Positions 1-4,952 of a stretch of 6,069 nucleotides of DNA are shown piece after piece. The DNA comes from JAAYYY01 sp964602995 (GTDB lineage Bacteria; Chloroflexota; Anaerolineae; Promineifilales; Promineifilaceae), in contig CAZRTM010000174.1 of assembly GCA_964602995.1 (NCBI GenBank), positions 1 to 6,069 on the forward strand. The letters are read 5' to 3'. How positions within the stretch are numbered: the stretch's first letter is position 1; each line of letters begins with the position of its first letter. Below the pieces are notes generated by a model. That model was not told where the DNA came from. It ran no database searches and saw nothing but the letters and a program-made list of their open reading frames with translations. Both the position numbers and the translations under genes were made by a program.

Positions 1-77
1 GGTCATCGACAAAAGTGATAAGTAGCCAGGTGAAAACATGCTGGCGGCATCGCTACCTATCAGGTTGGTAGCATTCT

Positions 78-97
78 TAACATGTTTTAACATGTTT
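78..97. repeat. Two tandem copies of a 10-bp unit with AACATGTT palindromes
   Basis: The unit TAACATGTTT occurs twice back to back (78-87 and 88-97). Each copy contains the 8-bp palindrome AACATGTT (79-86 and 89-96), so the two dyads sit 10 bp apart, about one helical turn. A half-match, AACATG, lies upstream at 35-40. The arrangement could be a tandem operator for a dimeric DNA-binding protein, but no promoter is evident next to it and the neighbouring gene upstream of base 1 is not visible. The repeat itself is seen directly. Any regulatory role is inference. Confidence 0.4.
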
Positions 98-104
98 CCA
101 CCGC

Positions 105-131
105 TAGCTGTAGAATTGAATTCTACAGCTA
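105..131. repeat. Perfect 27-bp palindrome overlapping the moaA stop codon
   Basis: The arm TAGCTGTAGAATT (105-117) is followed by one central base (G118) and its exact reverse complement (119-131). The distal end of the palindrome is the moaA stop codon (TAG on the minus strand, 129-131), so the moaA transcript would fold into a strong hairpin right at its stop. The sequence beyond the hairpin on the minus strand (GCGGTGGAAACATG) has no U-tract, so this is not a textbook intrinsic terminator. It could still act as a 3'-end stabilising hairpin or a weak terminator, or be a protein-binding dyad. Confidence 0.5.
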
Positions 132-1109
132 CCCCCCAATCTCCGACATCACCCGGTTCTTGGGCACCACATTGTGCGCCAGGCCGTGGCCCCAGGGCTT
201 GTCCCAGATGCCCTTTTCAATCAGCTCCTTCATCTCCTCATCGCTGGCGCCGCCACGCATGGGACCCATCAGGTCCACCTCTTTCTCGCGCAGCAGGCAG
301 AGCCGTAGCCGCCCGTCGGCCGTCAGCCGCGCGCGGTTGCAGCCGGCGCAGAAGGGCTGCGTCACGGAGCTGATGAAGCCAATTGTACCCTGCCCCTCTT
401 CCAGCCTGAACAGACGCGCCTCGCCGTCCAGCTTGCCCCCATTCAGCAACTCCAGCGGCCCTAACGCCTCGGAAATCGTCTGGCGTAGCTCCGCTTCAGG
501 CACCACACCCGCCTGCTGGAAATCAGAAACGTCGCCAAAGGGCATCATCTCAATAAAACGCACCTGCCACGGCTGGTATAGGGTCAGCCGCGCCAGGTCC
601 ACCACGTCTTCCTTGTCGTTGTAATTGCGCACCACCACAGCGTTGAGCTTGATGCCCATTCCCGCCGCTTCCGCAGCGTGGATCCCGCGCCACACTTCCT
701 CGACGTCGCCCCAACGCGTCAGCTTCTTGAACTTCTCGGGATTCAGCGTATCGATGCTGATATTCACCCGCTGCATCCCCGCCTCCACCAGATCCTGCGC
801 CATCTTGTCCAGAAGCAGGCCATTGGTGGTCATGGAGACCGTCTCGATGCCCGGCGTTTGAGCAATGCCGCGCACAATCTCCACAAAATTGGCGCGCACG
901 CTCGGTTCGCCGCCCGTCAGCCGGATTTTGTGGAAGCCCAACTCAGAAAAAATGCGCACCAGACGCATAATTTCGTCGTCCTGCAGCAACTCAGAACGGG
1001 GCCGGAAAGTCATATCTTCCGGCATACAGTAGACGCAACGCAGATTACACTTATCGGTCAGAGAAATACGCAGGTAGTTGATTTCACGCCCAAAACGGTC
1101 GAAAGACAT
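129..1109 (-). CDS. moaA: GTP 3',8-cyclase MoaA (molybdenum cofactor biosynthesis)
   Basis: Radical S-adenosylmethionine enzyme of the first step of molybdopterin synthesis: it converts GTP to 3',8-cyclo-7,8-dihydro-GTP, which MoaC turns into cyclic pyranopterin monophosphate, in the cytosol. The 326-residue product has the usual family length. The N-terminal CNLRCVYC motif (Cys21, Cys25, Cys28) binds the SAM-cleaving [4Fe-4S] cluster. GGEP (66-69) is the SAM-binding motif. A second cluster site, C-x2-C-x13-C (Cys254, Cys257, Cys271), is the MoaA-specific GTP-binding cluster. The chain ends in the family-typical Gly-Gly tail (RVMSEIGG), needed for activity in characterised MoaA proteins. The ATG at 1109-1107 gives the standard N-terminus; its ribosome site is weak (GAGAG and GAG at 1124-1116). 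No other Mo-cofactor gene is visible in the window. The gene probably starts from the promoter at 1214-1242 and ends in the palindrome at 105-131. It looks intact. Confidence 0.97.
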   Translation of the reverse strand: MSFDRFGREINYLRISLTDKCNLRCVYCMPEDMTFRPRSELLQDDEIMRLVRIFSELGFHKIRLTGGEPSVRANFVEIVRGIAQTPGIETVSMTTNGLLLDKMAQDLVEAGMQRVNISIDTLNPEKFKKLTRWGDVEEVWRGIHAAEAAGMGIKLNAVVVRNYNDKEDVVDLARLTLYQPWQVRFIEMMPFGDVSDFQQAGVVPEAELRQTISEALGPLELLNGGKLDGEARLFRLEEGQGTIGFISSVTQPFCAGCNRARLTADGRLRLCLLREKEVDLMGPMRGGASDEEMKELIEKGIWDKPWGHGLAHNVVPKNRVMSEIGG

Positions 1110-1213
1110 AGTAATCTCGCTCTCAGAAATGGCTCAAGATAGGACGGACTAGACTAGATTGGCAGAATTGCCCGAGCGCGATAATCCAATAATCGCACAT
1201 TTGTACGACGCCT

Positions 1214-1242
1214 AATCTACTGTTGATCGCGCTGTTTGTCAA
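1214..1242 (-). promoter_or_regulatory. Predicted sigma-70-type promoter of moaA with A-rich UP-like element
   Basis: On the minus strand a consensus -35 box TTGACA (1242-1237) is followed by a 17-bp spacer and a -10 box TAGATT (1219-1214, four of six consensus bases). Just upstream of the -35 box (about 1243-1275) the minus strand is strongly A-rich, with A-runs spaced like an UP element. Transcription would start near 1207 and give moaA a 5' leader of about 98 nt. That leader contains a short GCGAT/ATCGC stem, but I do not see the large conserved architecture of a molybdenum-cofactor riboswitch in it. Confidence 0.6.
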
Positions 1243-1414
1243 AGTTTTTATCAATTTTTTCTACTTTATTTACCACCCTGGCAGCCAATTGCGCCGCACT
1301 AACGTAATTCGGATACAAATCCATACAATTTAAAAGGTGTGCGAGGTATATAAGCATAAAACGAAGCCTCGACGAAGTTGGGCATCGCGAATTTAACGGA
1401 TTACGGGAACAATC

Positions 1415-1439
1415 GATTCCTGAAATTCGTCTAATTCGT
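1415..1439. repeat. Three degenerate 9-bp tandem units (AATTCGT core)
   Basis: The cores GATTCCT (1415-1421), AATTCGT (1424-1430) and AATTCGT (1433-1439) recur with an exact 9-bp period, followed by GGC. Read on the minus strand this is GCCACGAATTAGACGAATTTC and onward. Similar ACGAATT-type short tandem strings are, from memory, frequent in intergenic DNA of many environmental bacteria, often beside small accessory genes. Here no such gene survives, so this may be a remnant of an interspersed element. The periodicity is seen directly; the origin is inference. Confidence 0.4.
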
Positions 1440-1471
1440 GGCAAAGACCTCAGAACGAATAGTTCGCACAG

Positions 1472-1500
1472 AAATAGTAGGTCAAACGACTATTTTGACC
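1472..1500. promoter_or_regulatory. Two overlapping dyads just upstream of the LCP promoter (candidate operator)
   Basis: The inverted repeat GGTCAAA (1480-1486) / TTTGACC (1494-1500) has a 7-bp spacer. A second inverted repeat, AAATAGT (1472-1478) / ACTATTT (1489-1495), has a 10-bp spacer. The two interleave and share bases 1494-1495, so as hairpins they are mutually exclusive. The first ends only one base before the predicted -35 box at 1502, the usual place for an activator or repressor site. The repeats are seen directly. Regulation of the LCP gene by them is inference, and I cannot name a regulator family. Confidence 0.45.
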
Positions 1501-1501
1501 C

Positions 1502-1530
1502 TTACCAGAATACCAGGCACTCGTTATAAT
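1502..1530 (+). promoter_or_regulatory. Predicted sigma-70-type promoter of the LCP gene
   Basis: A perfect -10 box TATAAT (1525-1530) lies 17 bp downstream of TTACCA (1502-1507), which matches four of the six -35 consensus bases. The start point would be near 1537, leaving a leader of about 165 nt before the ATG at 1703. No better promoter is visible closer to the gene: TATGCT at 1651-1656 has no fitting -35 box. Confidence 0.6.
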
Positions 1531-1550
1531 TTTAGCTAGAGAACGTTGCC

Positions 1551-1675
1551 CGGTCCTTGCCGGTCTTTAAGAACCGCCGAGCGTGCTCTGGTTACTAAAA
1601 CCAGGCCGTACTCAGCGGTCTTATTATGTCAGGACAGATTTGTATTGGCTTATGCTTAGACGAGATTTAAGACCG
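1551..1675 (+). promoter_or_regulatory. Structured 5' leader of the LCP gene with alternative pairings
   Basis: The main structure is an imperfect hairpin, 1568-1623: apical stem CTGGTT (1588-1593) with AACCAG (1599-1604) around the loop ACTAA, then a mixed stem with G-U pairs and three mismatches, and a base in which ACCGC (1573-1577) pairs with GCGGT (1615-1619). Three related strings, CGGTCCTT (1551-1558), CGGTCTT (1561-1567) and CGGTCTT (1616-1622), are complementary to AAGAACCG (1569-1576) and AAGACCG (1669-1675). Hence 1551-1558 can pair with 1569-1576 (one mismatch, 10-nt loop), and CGGTCTTA (1616-1623) can pair perfectly with TAAGACCG (1668-1675). Both compete with the main hairpin, and the second lies about 11 nt before the ribosome site AGGAG (1687-1691). 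This resembles attenuation or translational control, but no clear U-tract follows the hairpin and it matches no riboswitch class I recognise. Confidence 0.4.
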
Positions 1676-1702
1676 ATTTTCCAACGAGGAGAATAAACGT
1701 AG

Positions 1703-2776
1703 ATGCGAGGTAATAAGAAACCACCTATTCCAACATGGCTCAGCCTGTTGCTGTCGGTCACCTTCGTCATCACCGGAATCATCGTTTCGATCTTCGCCTT
1801 TCTGACGGTAGAGGCGGTGCTGGCTGCTGCACGCCAGCCGCTCAACCCACTGGAAGCGGCGGCCATCGAAGCATCGGGCACGGAGCTGCCGCCCCTGGTA
1901 CAGGAAGGGGCTATTCCCACCTCGGCGCCAAATGAACCGACGCCGACGCCAATCCCTGAAGTAGAGGGCCTGAGAGATGACGAGCGCATCACGGTGCTGT
2001 TGATGGGCATCGACCGCCGTCCCGGCGAACCGTTCATCTCCCGTACCGACTCAATGATGCTGATCTCGGTCAACCCGGCCGACGACACCGTCTCCATCCT
2101 ATCTATCCCACGTGACCTTTACGTTGTGATTCCAGGGCGGGGCCGCGATCGCATTAACACGGCCTTCGTCTACGGCTCCCAGGGCAACAACCCGCCTGGC
2201 GGCGCAGCGTTGGCCATGCAAACGGTCGAGTACAATCTGGGTGTGCCGGTTGACCACTACATGATGGTCGATTTCGCCGCCTTCATCCGTGGTGTAGATG
2301 CCATCGGCGGCATTGACGTCGAGGTTCCCTTCGAAATCTACGACCCGCAATATCCTGATATGAACTACGGCTACGATCCGCTGCACATACCCGCGGGCAT
2401 GCAACATTTCGATGGCGAGCTGGCGCTCAAATACGCGCGCACCCGCCACCAGGACAACGACTTCTACCGGGCGCGCCGCCAGCAGCAGGTGCTCATGGCC
2501 GTGCGTTCCAAGCTGCTGAGCCTGGGTGCGGGGGAAATGCTGAGGCAGGCGCCTTTCCTCTATCGCCAGCTAGAAGAAGGGGTACGCACCGACCTGAGCC
2601 TGGAGCAGATGCTGCGCATGGCCACCACGTTGAAGGATATTCCCAGCGAGAACATTCGCAGCGAGGTCCTCGACCATAACTACGTCACCGGCTACCGCAC
2701 CGAAGGCGGCGCCAGTGTGTTAATCTTGATTAACGAGAAGGCTTCACCGCTGTTGCAAGAGTTGTTTTATAATTAA
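1703..2776 (+). CDS. LytR-CpsA-Psr (LCP) family cell-envelope glycopolymer transferase
   Basis: Membrane-anchored enzyme of the LCP family, whose characterised members transfer lipid-linked glycopolymers (teichoic acids, capsule, arabinogalactan) onto the cell wall. The 357-residue product has a short basic N-terminus, one membrane segment (about residues 12-40, giving an N-in, C-out topology), a Pro/Thr-rich extracytoplasmic linker (about 63-88) and the LCP domain (about 95-275). Recognisable family motifs are TDSM (Asp116), SIPRD (Arg137, Asp138), DRINTAF (Arg150), GGID (202-205) and YARTRHQDNDFYRARRQQQ (244-262), which carries the conserved Arg and Asp residues thought to bind the polyprenyl pyrophosphate and metal. 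The rest (about 276-357) is a helical tail common in the family. The ATG at 1703 follows AGGAG (1687-1691) by 11 nt. The physiological acceptor cannot be told from sequence, and older names such as transcriptional attenuator LytR should be avoided. Regulation may involve the leader and dyads upstream. Confidence 0.93.
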   Translation: MRGNKKPPIPTWLSLLLSVTFVITGIIVSIFAFLTVEAVLAAARQPLNPLEAAAIEASGTELPPLVQEGAIPTSAPNEPTPTPIPEVEGLRDDERITVLLMGIDRRPGEPFISRTDSMMLISVNPADDTVSILSIPRDLYVVIPGRGRDRINTAFVYGSQGNNPPGGAALAMQTVEYNLGVPVDHYMMVDFAAFIRGVDAIGGIDVEVPFEIYDPQYPDMNYGYDPLHIPAGMQHFDGELALKYARTRHQDNDFYRARRQQQVLMAVRSKLLSLGAGEMLRQAPFLYRQLEEGVRTDLSLEQMLRMATTLKDIPSENIRSEVLDHNYVTGYRTEGGASVLILINEKASPLLQELFYN

Positions 2777-2797
2777 CTCAGTCAGGTTGGTTTTTGT

Positions 2798-2897
2798 NNN
2801 NNNNNNNNNNNNNNNNNNNNNNNNNNNNNNNNNNNNNNNNNNNNNNNNNNNNNNNNNNNNNNNNNNNNNNNNNNNNNNNNNNNNNNNNNNNNNNNNN
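2798..2897. other. Assembly gap: run of exactly 100 N
   Basis: A run of exactly 100 N is the usual placeholder for a scaffold gap of unknown size. The real distance between the LCP gene and the next gene is therefore unknown, and any promoter, terminator, riboswitch or even small gene between them is hidden. The 21 visible bases between the LCP stop and the gap (2777-2797) end in a GGTTGGTTTTTGT string that could be the edge of a terminator, but no stem can be seen. Confidence 0.95.
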
Positions 2898-2919
2898 AAT
2901 CGCATTCCCAGGCCGAACT

Positions 2920-4803
2920 ATGAATCGACAAACTTTCCGTGAACGGATTACACAAGGCCCATTGCTCCTTGATGGGGCGATGGGCACTGTGCTGCATAGC
3001 CGTGGCATTCCCATCGACGAATGCTTCGACGCCCTGAACCTGCGAAACCCGGCCCTGGTGGCCGATGTGCACCGCGCCTATATCAGCGCCGGGGCCGACA
3101 TCGTGGAGACAAATAGCTTCGGGGCCAATCGCTTCAAGCTGGCGGAGCACGGCCTGGAAACACAGGTGCGCGAGATAAACGCCGCGGCCGTCAGCATTGC
3201 CCGCCGCGTGGCACGGAGCTTCTTCCAGCCTGTCCTCCTCGCCGGTTCCGTAGGCCCTCTGGGTGTGCGCGTGGCTCCGCTGGGTCGCGTCTCCCTGGCC
3301 CAGGCTCAGGACGCCTTTGCCGAACAGATGGGCGCGCTGGCACAGCCGGGAGACGGCGTGGAAGGCGTGGATTTGATTGTCGTGGAGACGGTGACCGACC
3401 TCAAAGAGGTGGAAGCTGCCGTCGCCGCCGCTCGTCTTGTGGCCCCTGACTTGCCCCTGGTGGTGCAGATGACCTTCACCCGCGACGACCGCACGTTGCT
3501 GGGCGACACCGCGGCTACCGTGGCCCGCCGCCTGTCCGAGCTGGATGTGGACGTCATCGGCGTCAACTGCAGCGGCGGCCCGGCTCAGGTGCTGCGCCTG
3601 CTCTCCATCATGCACCAGGTAGCGCCCGAGCTGCCCCTCTCAGCCATGCCCAACGCCGGCTGGCCCCAGCACACCGAGGGAGGCCGCGTCCTCTACCCGG
3701 CCACACCTACCTACTTCGCCGATTACGCCCGCTCCTTCGTAGAAGCTGGCGCAGCGCTGGTGGGCGGCTGCTGCGGTACCAACGCCGACCACATCGCCGC
3801 CATGCGCCGCGCCCTGGACACACCGGCCACCGAACGCCGCGAGCTGCCCACCGTGCAGTTGGTGCGACGCCAGCGCGGGACCACCGAAATGGTCGACTCC
3901 CCCACCCAACTGGCCGAGGCCCTGCAAGAAGGGCGCTTCATCGCCACCGTCGAAATGCGCCCGCCCAAAGGCATTGCCACACAGCGCCTTCTGGAAGGAG
4001 CGCGTATGCTCAAGGCAGCGGGGGCCAATTTCCTGAATGTGGCCGACAGTCCCCTGGCCCGCATGCGCATGAGCGCCTGGGCCGCCGCCCATCTCATCCA
4101 GCAAGAGGTGGGCCTGGAGACCATCCTGCACTTCCCCACCCGCGGGCGCAATCTGCTGCGCATCCAGGGTGACCTGCTGGCGGCCTACGCCATGAATGTG
4201 CGCAACCTGTTCGTGGTCATGGGCGACCCCACGCACATCGGCGATTATCCAGAGGCGATGGACAACTATGACATCGTGCCCACCGGCCTGGTGCAGCTCA
4301 TCAAGCAGCGGCTTAACAGCGGCGTGGAGCAATCAGGGGAATCGATCGACCAGCCCACCAACTTCGTCGTCGGCTGCGCCCTCAGCCTGGACCCCTCCGA
4401 CCCGCAACGCGAGTTGCGCCTGCTGCAAAAGAAAGTGCGCAACGGCGCCGATTTCGCGCTGACTCAGGCCATCTTCAACCCCCAGGCGGCGCGTGATTTC
4501 ATAATCCGCTGCCGCCAGGAGCTGGGCGAAGAGATGGTGCCCATCATTGCCGGCATCCAGCCCCTCTACAACAGCCGCAACGCCGAGTTCCTGCACAACG
4601 AAGTGCCCGGCATTAATATCTCGGCCGAACACCGTGAACGGATGCGCGCTGCCGCCGACCCCCAGGCCGAAGGCGTGCGCATTGCCCAGGAAATACTGGA
4701 AGAGGTGCGCCCCCTGTTGCAGGGCGTCTACGTCATTCCCCAATTCGGGCGCTACGACCTGGCTGCCGATATGCTGGATGCTGTGCAACAGCCCGTCCCT
4801 TAG
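2920..4803 (+). CDS. Bifunctional homocysteine S-methyltransferase / methylenetetrahydrofolate reductase
   Basis: A 627-residue cytosolic fusion protein similar in layout and length to Bacillus subtilis YitJ. Residues about 1-305 form the homocysteine S-methyltransferase barrel: DGAMGT (18-23), ETNSFGAN, GVNC (Cys217) and GGCCGT (Cys284, Cys285). These three Cys are the family zinc ligands that activate the homocysteine thiol. Residues about 335-615 form the MTHFR (MetF-type) flavin barrel, which reduces 5,10-methylene-THF to 5-methyl-THF: VEMRPPKG holds the likely catalytic Glu345, and VVMGDP (Asp436) matches the flavin-contacting Asp of MetF. There are no cobalamin-binding or reactivation modules as in full MetH, so the methyl donor of the first domain is uncertain. 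The loop TRGRN (407-411) replaces the more familiar C-R-D-R-N. The reading frame stays open into the gap, so an upstream start cannot be excluded, but ATG 2920 gives the standard N-terminus, with a weak AGG seven bases before it. Upstream control sequences are lost in the gap. Confidence 0.9.
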   Translation: MNRQTFRERITQGPLLLDGAMGTVLHSRGIPIDECFDALNLRNPALVADVHRAYISAGADIVETNSFGANRFKLAEHGLETQVREINAAAVSIARRVARSFFQPVLLAGSVGPLGVRVAPLGRVSLAQAQDAFAEQMGALAQPGDGVEGVDLIVVETVTDLKEVEAAVAAARLVAPDLPLVVQMTFTRDDRTLLGDTAATVARRLSELDVDVIGVNCSGGPAQVLRLLSIMHQVAPELPLSAMPNAGWPQHTEGGRVLYPATPTYFADYARSFVEAGAALVGGCCGTNADHIAAMRRALDTPATERRELPTVQLVRRQRGTTEMVDSPTQLAEALQEGRFIATVEMRPPKGIATQRLLEGARMLKAAGANFLNVADSPLARMRMSAWAAAHLIQQEVGLETILHFPTRGRNLLRIQGDLLAAYAMNVRNLFVVMGDPTHIGDYPEAMDNYDIVPTGLVQLIKQRLNSGVEQSGESIDQPTNFVVGCALSLDPSDPQRELRLLQKKVRNGADFALTQAIFNPQAARDFIIRCRQELGEEMVPIIAGIQPLYNSRNAEFLHNEVPGINISAEHRERMRAAADPQAEGVRIAQEILEEVRPLLQGVYVIPQFGRYDLAADMLDAVQQPVP

Positions 4804-4837
4804 CTGCTCTGTTAACCATAATTTTGAAAGCTGCTGT

Positions 4838-4922
4838 GGCCGGTCTCCCGACCGAGCCACCGGCCTTATGAAGTTTATGAAGTAGCGGGCGCGGGGGCCG
4901 GTGCGGCCATAGGAGACCGGCC
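4838..4922. repeat. Nested 85-bp inverted repeat between convergent genes (REP/BIME-like)
   Basis: The outer arms GGCCGGTCTCC (4838-4848) and GGAGACCGGCC (4912-4922) are perfect 11-bp complements. The inner arms ACCGGCC (4859-4865) and GGCCGGT (4896-4902) are perfect 7-bp complements. Each half is also a hairpin by itself, GGCCGGT/ACCGGCC at 4838-4844/4859-4865 and at 4896-4902/4916-4922, so it can form either one long arm or two separate hairpins. The central loop carries a direct repeat, TTATGAAG (4866-4873 and 4875-4882). It sits 34 bp after the methyltransferase/reductase stop and 30 bp before the SulP stop, where a bidirectional transcript end would lie, but there is no U-tract. The two-headed design resembles bacterial interspersed palindromic elements. 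Genome copy number cannot be seen here. Confidence 0.6.
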
Positions 4923-4952
4923 CGAGCCATACGAAACCAACTTGACTAAACA

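Larger units (their letters stand above)
1110..1702. other. Divergent intergenic region between moaA and the LCP gene
   Basis: This 593-bp stretch separates two genes read away from each other and is clearly richer in A+T than the flanking coding sequence, especially 1240-1365. It holds the moaA promoter and a roughly 98-nt moaA leader (1110-1207), a degenerate 9-bp tandem repeat (1415-1439), two overlapping dyads (1472-1500), the LCP promoter (1502-1530) and a structured LCP leader (about 1537-1702). The part between about 1276 and 1410 contains nothing I can identify. A 75-codon minus-strand frame (1444-1217) begins at a TTG, runs through the promoter and repeat, matches no family I know, and is probably not a gene. 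Confidence 0.7.

Noticed and set aside
52..72. Small hairpin GCTACC / GGTAGC with a 9-nt loop
   Set aside because: A six-pair stem with no U-tract or gene context; such stems are expected by chance.
38..624. Plus-strand open frames antisense to moaA
   Set aside because: Low-complexity Arg/Ser/Pro-rich translations in GC-rich DNA opposite a clear gene, with no ribosome sites; these are shadows of moaA.
1110..1207. Molybdenum-cofactor riboswitch in the moaA leader
   Set aside because: Only a short GCGAT/ATCGC stem is visible; the leader lacks the large conserved multi-stem architecture expected.
1217..1444. A 75-codon minus-strand frame starting at TTG
   Set aside because: It runs through the predicted moaA promoter and the 9-bp repeat, has a poorly spaced ribosome site, resembles no family I know, and its lysine-rich end reflects an A-rich tract.
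1453..1465. GAAC-N5-GTTC, resembling a LexA (SOS) box
   Set aside because: The Gram-positive type box is GAAC-N4-GTTC; the spacing is off by one and neither neighbour is a DNA-damage gene.
2777..2797. T-rich string after the LCP stop as a terminator
   Set aside because: No upstream stem is visible and the sequence enters the gap at once, so the call cannot be supported.
2782..3615. Minus-strand frames running through the N-run
   Set aside because: They are open only because undefined bases cannot encode stops, and they lie opposite the homocysteine methyltransferase domain.
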